Source: JAMCRM01 sp041685075 (lineage in GTDB: Bacteria > Acidobacteriota > Terriglobia > Bryobacterales > Bryobacteraceae). Taken from it: a stretch of 5,073 nucleotides of DNA. Position 1 is the stretch's first letter, and each line of letters starts with the position of its first letter. This document shows, one piece after another, positions 1 through 5,073 of this stretch. The stretch covers positions 1-5,073 of the forward strand of contig JAWLGN010000353.1 of NCBI GenBank assembly GCA_041685075.1. Direction: 5' to 3'. The position numbers were made by a program, and so were the translations under genes. Below the pieces are notes generated by a model. It worked only from the letters and a program-made list of their open reading frames with translations, ran no database searches and was not told the origin of the DNA.

Positions 1-177
1 GTCCGAACCCCGCCGCCCCGCCGCCGCCTGAACCCCGCCGCCCCGCCGTCCGAACCCCGCCGCCCCGCCGCCTGACCCCCGCCGCTCCTCCACCTGGCCG
101 CCGCCGCCCCACCGCCCCTCGCCGCGGCGCCGCCCTGATCTCCGCCGCGCCGCCGCCCTGATCTCCGCCGCCCCGCC
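1..177. repeat. GC-rich imperfect tandem repeat (22-25 base units)
   Basis: The stretch is almost entirely C and G, with C-runs on the + strand. A 19-base core, GAACCCCGCCGCCCCGCCG, occurs three times without mismatch at 5-23, 30-48 and 52-70 (steps of 25 and 22). A diverged unit follows from about 70. At 129-151 and 152-174 there are two adjacent 23-base copies that share the core CCTGATCTCCGCCGC and differ at one position. The array is cut by the left edge of the window, so its full size is unknown. The uneven unit length (22, 23, 25) does not preserve a reading frame, which argues against a coding repeat. The minus strand carries GGGG tracts and could form G-quadruplexes; the + strand could form i-motifs. 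Function is unknown. Confidence 0.8.
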
Positions 178-195
178 ACACGAGTTTTTTGCAGC

Positions 196-236
196 ATGAA
201 AGAAGTCCGCCTCTCGAATCGCTAATCTTCTTTGAT
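196..236. promoter_or_regulatory. inverted repeat overlapping the -35 box, candidate operator
   Basis: ATGAAAGAAG at 196-205 and CTTCTTTGAT at 227-236 are reverse complements at 9 of 10 positions, including an uninterrupted 7-base match (AAAGAAG/CTTCTTT). The 21-base spacer makes the arms 31 bases apart centre to centre, about three helical turns, so a dimer pair on one DNA face could bind both. The right arm overlaps the TTGATC -35 element of the receptor gene. Repression by occlusion is an inference; no regulator gene lies in the window. Confidence 0.4.
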
Positions 237-260
237 CCCCACCGTAGGCCGTTGTATAAC
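232..260 (+). promoter_or_regulatory. sigma-70-type promoter of the TonB-dependent receptor gene
   Basis: The -35 element TTGATC (232-237, 4 of 6 consensus bases including TTGA) and the -10 element TATAAC (255-260, 5 of 6) are separated by exactly 17 bases. The predicted transcription start is near A267, giving a leader of about 21 bases before the ATG at 288. This is an AT-richer island between a nearly pure GC repeat and a GC-rich gene, which supports a real promoter rather than a chance match. Confidence 0.65.
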
Positions 261-268
261 TGATCCAA

Positions 269-281
269 CCTCGCGAGGAAA
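269..281 (+). promoter_or_regulatory. ribosome binding site within a 10-base palindrome
   Basis: GAGGAAA at 275-281 is a good Shine-Dalgarno sequence for the ATG at 288, with GAGG ending 9 bases before it. GAGG is also the right half of a perfect palindrome, CCTCGCGAGG (269-278), at the very start of the predicted leader. As RNA it could form at most a 3-bp stem with a CGCG loop, so strong sequestration is unlikely. As DNA it could be a protein-binding site. Confidence 0.55.
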
Positions 282-287
282 CACCCA

Positions 288-3200
288 ATGCAGAATGTCG
301 AGGCCTTCATCAAGCCGGCCTCACGGGAGAGAATTATGTCGATGCGCAATTGCGGAAATGCCGCCCGCGTAGAGCGGTCCCCCTGGACTGCGGCGGACGC
401 CCTCGTCTGCCCGAAGGCGCCGGCCAACGCGCCGGCCGCGCCGCCCACAAAAACCCGCAACCTTTTCCTGAAGTCCGTCTGTACCGCGCTGGCGATCGCC
501 GCCGGCGCACTCATCGCCCCCGCACCGCTGCCGGCGCAGGACGCCCGCGGCGCCATCGTCGGCCGGGTGGCCGACCCCACCGACGCCGTGGTCGCCAATG
601 CCGAAGTCCGCGCCGTCAACGTCGCCACCGGGGTCCCCGCCGTTTCCCGCACCAACGAGGCGGGCAACTACGTCCTGGCCTACCTCATCCCCGGCACCTA
701 CACCGTCGAGGTGGAGATGCCCGGCTTTAAGAAATTCGTCCGGCAGGGAATCGAAGTCAGGGTCGGCGATAACGTCCAGGTCGAGGTCCGGCTGGAAGTC
801 GGCAGCCAGGCCGAAACCGTGCAGGTCACCGCCGAAACCCCGCTGCTCGAAACCATGGACGCCTCCCTCGGCCAGGTGGTCGATGAGCGCCGCATCGCCG
901 AACTCCCCTCCTTCGGCGGCGCGCCCTACAACCTGGCCCTCATGGCCAATGGCATCGTCAACAACACCAACCTCCGGGTGCGCTATGTCGGCACGCCCGG
1001 CGCCCAGGGATCCTTCTCCATGGACGGCGCCGGCCAGACCAACGAATTCACCATCGACGGCGTGCCCAACACCATGGACAAGGGCATCGTCTTCGTGCCC
1101 CCGCAGATGTCGGTCGGGGAGTTCAAGGTGCAGAGCGTCTCCTATGACGCCTCCATCGGCCACGTCGCCGGCGCCCTGGTCAACGTGAGTCTCAAGAGCG
1201 GCACCAACGACCTCCACGGCGAGGTCCACTGGTTCGCCCGCAACCGCATCTTCGACACCCCCACCGTTTTCCAGAACCGCGCCGGCCAGGAAGTCCCGCC
1301 CTACCAGGACCACCGCTACGGCCTCAGCCTGGGCGGCCCCGTCCGCATCCCCAAGCTTTACAACGGCGCCAACCGGACCTTCTTCTTCTACCTGTTCGAG
1401 GAAAACGAGGTCAAGTATTCCTACGACTACACCAACACCGTCCCCACCGCGGAGATGCGCCGGGGCGACCTTTCCGGGCTGCTCGCCCTGGGCTCCGGCT
1501 ACCAGGTCTACGATCCCTTCTCCACCGTGGCCGAACCCGGCGGCACCTTCCGCCGCCAGCCCATCGCCGGCAACATCATCCCGGAAAGCCGCATCGATCC
1601 CGTGGCCCGCAAAATCATGGACTTCTGGCCGATGCCCAACCAGCCGGGCAACCGCGAGTTCCGCAACAACTGGTTCACCAGCTACGCCGGACCTTTCCCC
1701 GTCTGGACCCACCTGGGCCGCCTCGACCACGCCTTCAGCTCTAACCACCGCATGTACGTGCGGGTCATGCGCGAGGGCTTCTACAGCATCTCCAATAAGC
1801 GCTTCCTGAACAACTACGACGGCATGATGTACAACCAGGACAAGGACGGCCTGGCCGTCGACGACGTCTACATCTTCGACCCCAGCTTCTTCATGAACGT
1901 CCGCTACGGCTTCACCTACCGCTGGGGCTCCTCCTACCGGCTCAGCCGCCCCTTCGACCACTCCACCCTGGGTTTCTCGGATAATTTCCTGAACCTCATT
2001 CCCGACAAAGACCGCACGGTGTTTCCGCGCGTCGACGTCAGCCCCTTCACCTCCCTCAACGCCAACGGCAACGACATGCGCTGGTCCGCCATCATCCAGT
2101 CGGTGAACACCAACTTCACCAAGCTGCGCGGCCAGCACAGCATCCGCTTCGGCGCCGAGTTCCGCAATTTCCGGGAGTTCAGCGATACCTACACCAACTC
2201 CGTCACCCCCCGGTTTACCTTCGACAGCAGCTACACCCGCGGCCCGCTGAACACCAACGCGGCGCCCACGCTCGGCGGCGAGATCGCCTCCTTCCTCCTG
2301 GGAGTGCCGGGCGGTTTCATGGACCGCAGCGACAGCTACGCGCAGCAGGAGAACTACCTCGGCCTGTACATCCACGACGATATCCGGGTGACCCCCAGGC
2401 TCACGGTCAACATCGGGGTGCGATGGGAGATTGAAAGCCCGGTGACGGAGCGCTACAACCGCTCGGTGGCGCAGTTCGCCTTCGATCAGGTCAACCCCAT
2501 CGACGCCCAGGCGCGCGCCAACTACGTCAACCCCATCCCCGAACTTCCCGCCGACCGTTTCCGCCTCATGGGCGGCCTGACCTTCGCCGGCGTGGACGGC
2601 AAGCCGCGCGGAATCGCCCCCAAAGAGAAGAACAACTTCATGCCGCGCATCGGCTTCGCCTACCAGGTTACCCCCAGGACCGTGCTGCGCGGCGGCTACG
2701 GCATCTTCTACGACACCGTCGGGCTGTCGTACCTCAACTCCACCCAGACGGGTTTCAGCCAGAGCACCCCTATCCAGGCCTCGCTCGATAGCGGCGTCAG
2801 CTACGTCGCCACGCTCGCCAACCCCTTCCCCAACGGCCTCATCGCGCCGCTGGGCGCGGCCGGCGGTCTGAAGACCAACCTGGGCCAGTCGATCAGCGCC
2901 TTCCCCGGGAAGTTGCTCTCTCCCTACATGCAGCGCTGGTCCTTCGGCGTCCAGCGCCTGCTCGGCGGCGGCTTCATGGCCGAAGCCACGTACGTGGGCA
3001 ACCGCGGTACGCGCCTGCCGGTCACCCGCAACTTCAACGCCACGCCGGCCGAGTACCTGAGCACGTCTCCGGTGCGCGACCAGGCGACCATCAGCTACCT
3101 GAACCAGTCGTTCCCCAATCCCCTGCGGGGCACCGACCCGATCTACGGCGCCAACATCACCCGCGCCAACCTGCTGAGGCCCTTCCCGCACTTCGGCAAC

Positions 3201-3917
3201 GTGAACATCAGCGAGCCGGTGGGCTACTCCTGGTACCACTCCCTCCAGCTCCGCGCGGAGAAGCGCTTCAGCAGGGGCTATACCTTCAACTTCGGTTACA
3301 CCTGGGCCAAGACCATGGCGGCGGACGGCTTCCTGAACCCCACGGATCTGCTCCCCTACGAGTCCGTCTCCGGCCAGGACCGCACGCACCGCCTGGTGAT
3401 GAGCGGCATCTATGAGCTGCCCTTCGGCCGCGACAAGCACTTCGGCTCGCAATGGCACCCGGTGGTGAACTTCATCGCCGGCGGCTGGCAGCTCAACGGC
3501 ATGGTGCAGCGCCAGAGCGGCGCGCCCCTCACCTGGCCGGATGTCTGGACCCTGTTCACCGGCGACTCCACCCAGGTGCTGCTCCCCAAGAGCCAGCGCA
3601 GCGTGGACCGTTGGTTCAACGTGGATGCCGGCTTCAACCGCGTCAGCAGCCAGCAACTGGCCTCCAACATCCGGGTCTCCCCGCTGCGGTTCAGCAACCT
3701 GCGGGCCGACGGCCAGGCGCGCTGGGATTTCTCGCTCTTCAAGAACTTCCGGATGACCGAGCGCTGGACCACGCAGTTCCGGGCCGAGTGCATCAACGCC
3801 TGGAACCATCCCAACCTGTTCGCCCCGGCGATGACCCCCACCAGCTCCACCTTCGGCCAGATCACCGACCAGGACGCCACGCGTTCCTGGGTCCTGTCCC
3901 TGAAGGTGAGCTTCTAA
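288..3917 (+). CDS. TonB-dependent receptor, Oar-like, with carboxypeptidase-regulatory-like domain
   Basis: Outer-membrane active transporter or receptor expected to take energy from TonB-ExbBD; the substrate cannot be read from the sequence. Order of parts in 1209 residues: unusual N-terminal extension (1 to about 54); signal peptide with basic TKTRNLFLK start, hydrophobic core about 61-80 and likely cleavage after LPA (A83); carboxypeptidase-regulatory-like beta-sandwich about 86-170 (GRVADPTDAVVANAEV, then GNYVLAYLIPGTYTVEV); TonB-box-like ETVQVTA at 176-182; plug about 185-305 with TIDGVPN at 255-261 and VSLKSGTNDLHG at 300-311; then a large barrel containing the family's GLSLGGPV and NRTFFFYLFEE (about 345-372), RIGFAYQVTPRTVLRGGYGIFYD (about 785-808) and a C-terminal strand ending in F1209, the usual signal for Bam-mediated insertion. 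Length is typical of acidobacterial members. The 288 start is preferred for its ribosome binding site and promoter spacing; ATG 336, preceded by GGGAGAGA, is a real alternative. Substrate by family analogy may be a polysaccharide or peptide, unproven here. Confidence 0.93.
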   Translation: MQNVEAFIKPASRERIMSMRNCGNAARVERSPWTAADALVCPKAPANAPAAPPTKTRNLFLKSVCTALAIAAGALIAPAPLPAQDARGAIVGRVADPTDAVVANAEVRAVNVATGVPAVSRTNEAGNYVLAYLIPGTYTVEVEMPGFKKFVRQGIEVRVGDNVQVEVRLEVGSQAETVQVTAETPLLETMDASLGQVVDERRIAELPSFGGAPYNLALMANGIVNNTNLRVRYVGTPGAQGSFSMDGAGQTNEFTIDGVPNTMDKGIVFVPPQMSVGEFKVQSVSYDASIGHVAGALVNVSLKSGTNDLHGEVHWFARNRIFDTPTVFQNRAGQEVPPYQDHRYGLSLGGPVRIPKLYNGANRTFFFYLFEENEVKYSYDYTNTVPTAEMRRGDLSGLLALGSGYQVYDPFSTVAEPGGTFRRQPIAGNIIPESRIDPVARKIMDFWPMPNQPGNREFRNNWFTSYAGPFPVWTHLGRLDHAFSSNHRMYVRVMREGFYSISNKRFLNNYDGMMYNQDKDGLAVDDVYIFDPSFFMNVRYGFTYRWGSSYRLSRPFDHSTLGFSDNFLNLIPDKDRTVFPRVDVSPFTSLNANGNDMRWSAIIQSVNTNFTKLRGQHSIRFGAEFRNFREFSDTYTNSVTPRFTFDSSYTRGPLNTNAAPTLGGEIASFLLGVPGGFMDRSDSYAQQENYLGLYIHDDIRVTPRLTVNIGVRWEIESPVTERYNRSVAQFAFDQVNPIDAQARANYVNPIPELPADRFRLMGGLTFAGVDGKPRGIAPKEKNNFMPRIGFAYQVTPRTVLRGGYGIFYDTVGLSYLNSTQTGFSQSTPIQASLDSGVSYVATLANPFPNGLIAPLGAAGGLKTNLGQSISAFPGKLLSPYMQRWSFGVQRLLGGGFMAEATYVGNRGTRLPVTRNFNATPAEYLSTSPVRDQATISYLNQSFPNPLRGTDPIYGANITRANLLRPFPHFGNVNISEPVGYSWYHSLQLRAEKRFSRGYTFNFGYTWAKTMAADGFLNPTDLLPYESVSGQDRTHRLVMSGIYELPFGRDKHFGSQWHPVVNFIAGGWQLNGMVQRQSGAPLTWPDVWTLFTGDSTQVLLPKSQRSVDRWFNVDAGFNRVSSQQLASNIRVSPLRFSNLRADGQARWDFSLFKNFRMTERWTTQFRAECINAWNHPNLFAPAMTPTSSTFGQITDQDATRSWVLSLKVSF

Positions 3918-3920
3918 CCC

Positions 3921-3956
3921 GGCCGGCGGGGCGGCCGGAGCGCCGCCCCGTCGGTC
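3921..3956 (+). terminator. strong hairpin after the receptor gene, no U-tract
   Basis: Beginning three bases after the TAA stop, 3921-3935 pairs with 3942-3956 to give a continuous 15-bp stem (13 Watson-Crick pairs and 2 G-U pairs) around a 6-base loop, CGGAGC. The central 8 bp, GGGGCGGC/GCCGCCCC, are perfect. No T-run follows, so it is not a textbook intrinsic terminator. It could still stop polymerase in a GC-rich host, or protect the receptor mRNA 3' end. It separates the receptor from the sigma-54 promoter just downstream. Confidence 0.6.
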
Positions 3957-3969
3957 CCCAATCGCCCAC

Positions 3970-3985
3970 TGGCACACCCCTTGCA
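3970..3985 (+). promoter_or_regulatory. sigma-54 (RpoN) -24/-12 promoter
   Basis: TGGCAC (3970-3975), five bases (ACCCC), then TTGCA (3981-3985) matches the RpoN core consensus TGGCAC-N5-TTGCA at every defined position. The invariant GG (3971-3972) and GC (3983-3984) are 12 bases apart, as required for the -24/-12 geometry. The predicted start is near G3996, leaving a leader of about 13 bases that contains the GGGGGTGA ribosome binding site of the 59-codon gene at 4009. Known RpoN promoters need an ATP-dependent enhancer-binding protein; its site would be expected upstream, inside or beyond the receptor's 3' end, and I could not identify one. Confidence 0.75.
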
Positions 3986-4008
3986 CCGCTTACCGGCGGG
4001 GGTGAACT

Positions 4009-4188
4009 ATGTGGTATCTGCTCTACATCGTGGGGTTCATCGTCCTGATCACGGGGCTTGCGATGGGAGCCCACCTGCTGAACGTGCCCAGAGAGTGGAT
4101 CGGGGTCGGCATCGTCATTCTGGCCGGCATCGCCATCCTCACCGGCGCCAGCCTCTTCCGCCGCCCGAATCCGCACGGCCCGCACTGA
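4009..4188 (+). CDS. small two-helix inner-membrane protein, function unknown
   Basis: A 59-residue protein starting MWYLLYIVGFIVLITG and ending LFRRPNPHGPH, TGA at 4186-4188. Residues about 2-22 and 31-50 are two strongly hydrophobic segments joined by a short polar turn (HLLNVPREW). The only other charged cluster, RR at 51-52, is at the C-terminal end of helix 2, so both ends probably face the cytoplasm. There is no lipobox and no cleavable signal. The ATG is preceded by GGGGGTGA at 3998-4005, a plausible ribosome binding site, and a sigma-54 promoter lies 24 bases upstream. I do not recognise a named family. Small RpoN-controlled membrane proteins such as those of the phage-shock response are a functional analogy only; I see no sequence match to PspB or PspG. 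The reading frame, ribosome site, promoter and membrane pattern together support a real gene. Confidence 0.75.
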   Translation: MWYLLYIVGFIVLITGLAMGAHLLNVPREWIGVGIVILAGIAILTGASLFRRPNPHGPH

Positions 4189-4215
4189 TCTCGCTGCGGC
4201 GCATCGGCCGGCGGC

Positions 4216-4221
4216 TATAAT
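4216..4221 (+). promoter_or_regulatory. TATAAT -10 box immediately before the sugar-kinase start
   Basis: A perfect TATAAT stands out in a GC-rich stretch between the small gene and the kinase. No convincing -35 hexamer exists at 16-18 bases upstream (best 2 of 6, CTGCGG), and there is no TG extension. From standard -10 geometry transcription would begin at about 4228, which is the first base of the kinase's TTG start codon, implying a leaderless or nearly leaderless mRNA. The T-run at 4223-4229 falls at the initiation site. Confidence 0.5.
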
Positions 4222-4227
4222 GTTTTT

Positions 4228-5073
4228 TTGATCGTCACCCTTACTCTCAATCCGGCTATCGATAAGGTCCTTACCGTGGACCGCCTGGCATTCGAAGACC
4301 GTGCCTACGTGCTTTCGAGCGGCGAGTCGCCGGGCGGGCGCGGTATCAACGCCTCTACCGTGATCCACTCCTTCGGCGGCTCGACCCTCGGGGTCATCAC
4401 CTCCGGCGGCGCCACGGGCAAGCGGCTGGAGGCGCTGTTGGGCTGCTGCAGTTTCCCCGTGGTGGTGGTGCACATTCGCAACGAGATCCGCACCAATCTC
4501 ACCATCACGGACAAGCACGGGCTCACCGTGAACCTGAACGAAGCCGGTCCCAGGGTGGACGCGGACGAGTTGGCCGGCGTGGAGGAGGCCGTGCGCGCGC
4601 GCCTCGAAGGCGCTCAATGGCTGATCATGGGCGGCAGTCTGCCTCCGGGAGTGCCCGCGGGGTTCTACGCCAAGCTGGTAGGCATCGCGCGGGGCATGGG
4701 GGTCAATACCCTGGTGGATGCCGACGGCGATGCGCTGCGCCAGGGCATCGAAGCCGGCGCCACGGTCGTAACGCCCAACCAGCAGGAGGCCGAACGGCTG
4801 CTCAACCGCGCGCTGCTCACCCGCACCCATTTCCTCGAAGCTGCGCGGCGCATCCGCGCCATGGGCGTTGAATCCGTGGTGCTCTCGCTCGGCAGCCGCG
4901 GCGCGGTGGGCGCCTTTGCCGGCGGCATGATCGAAGCGCTGCCGCCGCGCGTGGATGCGGTCTGCCCCATCGGTTCGGGCGATGCGCTGGCCGCCGCCTA
5001 CACCTGGGCCATCCGGCGCGACGGCGATCCCGCGGACGCCGTTCGCTGGGGCGTGGCCGCGGGAACCGCCTCC
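4228..5073 (+). CDS. PfkB-family sugar-phosphate kinase, 1-phosphofructokinase/hexose kinase type (3' end missing)
   Basis: Cytoplasmic ribokinase-fold enzyme that transfers ATP phosphate to a sugar phosphate; the FruK/LacC/Pfk-2 subgroup acts on fructose 1-phosphate, tagatose 6-phosphate or fructose 6-phosphate. Visible in 282 codons: TLTLNPAIDK (4-13, substrate aspartate D12); PfkB signature 1 fully matched from GGRGINAS (36-43) to G60; EIRTNLTITD (86-95) as in the family's ETRTN motif; GGSLPPGVP (135-143); LVDADGDAL (162-170); TPNQQEAERL (182-191); LSLGSRGAV (219-227); IGSGDA (248-253), with catalytic base D252 and anion hole. TTG at 4228 is chosen because it gives MIVTLTLNP, the family's normal N-terminus; the only in-frame codon choices upstream before the TGA at 4186 include no start, and the next GTG (4276) would delete the substrate motif. 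No ribosome binding site precedes TTG. About 25-30 C-terminal residues lie beyond the window. Exact substrate is undecided; fruK or pfkB would both be guesses. Confidence 0.9.
   Translation, partial: MIVTLTLNPAIDKVLTVDRLAFEDRAYVLSSGESPGGRGINASTVIHSFGGSTLGVITSGGATGKRLEALLGCCSFPVVVVHIRNEIRTNLTITDKHGLTVNLNEAGPRVDADELAGVEEAVRARLEGAQWLIMGGSLPPGVPAGFYAKLVGIARGMGVNTLVDADGDALRQGIEAGATVVTPNQQEAERLLNRALLTRTHFLEAARRIRAMGVESVVLSLGSRGAVGAFAGGMIEALPPRVDAVCPIGSGDALAAAYTWAIRRDGDPADAVRWGVAAGTAS

Noticed and set aside
3..160. + strand frame ending at TGA 158-160 as the Pro/Arg-rich C-terminus of an upstream gene
   Set aside because: No recognisable protein sequence, and the repeat steps of 22 and 25 change frame between copies. 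It cannot be excluded without the upstream DNA.
185..190. T6 run as the tail of an intrinsic terminator from an upstream gene
   Set aside because: The preceding sequence is C-rich on one strand with no G-rich partner, so no stem can be drawn next to the T-run.
1..197. Minus-strand open frame from an ATG at 197 running off the left edge, Gly/Arg-rich
   Set aside because: All minus frames are open here simply because the repeat has no A/T-rich stop triplets. There is no good ribosome site and the irregular repeat unit length does not preserve a protein repeat.
321..3986. 1221-codon open frame on the minus strand covering the whole receptor gene
   Set aside because: Its translation is a monotonous V/G/A/E/D/H-rich sequence with no domain, typical of the antisense shadow of a GC-rich gene. 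The + strand has an intact recognisable protein with signals at both ends.
3981..4220. 79-codon + strand open frame from a TTG-rich region overlapping the small membrane gene
   Set aside because: It would start inside the sigma-54 -12 element, has no ribosome site and no coherent protein character, whereas the 4009 frame has a ribosome site and clear membrane helices.
3862..4830. 322-codon open frame on the minus strand across the small gene and kinase
   Set aside because: Low-complexity shadow; it opposes two better supported genes, one with full kinase motifs.
4617..4871. 84-codon + strand open frame inside the kinase
   Set aside because: Alternate-frame shadow rich in Arg, Ala, Gly and His; the overlapping frame encodes conserved kinase motifs throughout.

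Overview
The window looks like chromosomal DNA from a GC-rich member of the Acidobacteriota, probably of the Solibacter/Bryobacter type. The main evidence is a 1209-residue TonB-dependent receptor with an N-terminal carboxypeptidase-regulatory-like domain and an Oar-like barrel, an architecture strongly expanded in that phylum. High GC and strongly C/G-biased third codon positions agree. The phylum call is an inference from protein type and composition; there is no rRNA or tRNA marker here.

Layout, all genes on the + strand. Positions 1-177 are a very GC-rich imperfect tandem repeat with 22-25 base units and no convincing gene. Positions 178-287 are AT-richer and hold a good sigma-70-type promoter (TTGATC, 17 bases, TATAAC), an inverted repeat overlapping its -35 box, and a palindrome overlapping the ribosome binding site. 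The receptor gene fills 288-3917. It is followed by a 15-bp-stem hairpin without a U-tract (3921-3956). Next is a near-perfect sigma-54 promoter (TGGCAC-N5-TTGCA, 3970-3985), placed to start transcription about 13 bases upstream of a 59-codon gene for a two-helix membrane protein (4009-4188). After a 39-base gap comes a PfkB/FruK-family sugar kinase that starts with TTG at 4228 and runs off the window at 5073. Its start overlaps a seven-T run directly behind a perfect TATAAT box.

The three genes are co-oriented but appear to be separate transcription units with three different kinds of start signal: a classic -35/-10 promoter for the receptor, a -24/-12 sigma-54 promoter for the small membrane protein, and a -10-only, apparently leaderless start for the kinase. 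The receptor probably imports or binds a large or scarce substrate at the outer membrane, and the kinase phosphorylates a sugar phosphate in the cytoplasm. The sequence does not show that they share a substrate. The most distinctive points are the sigma-54-driven small membrane protein and the TATAAT/T7/TTG start of the kinase. I see no mobile element, CRISPR array or RNA gene.
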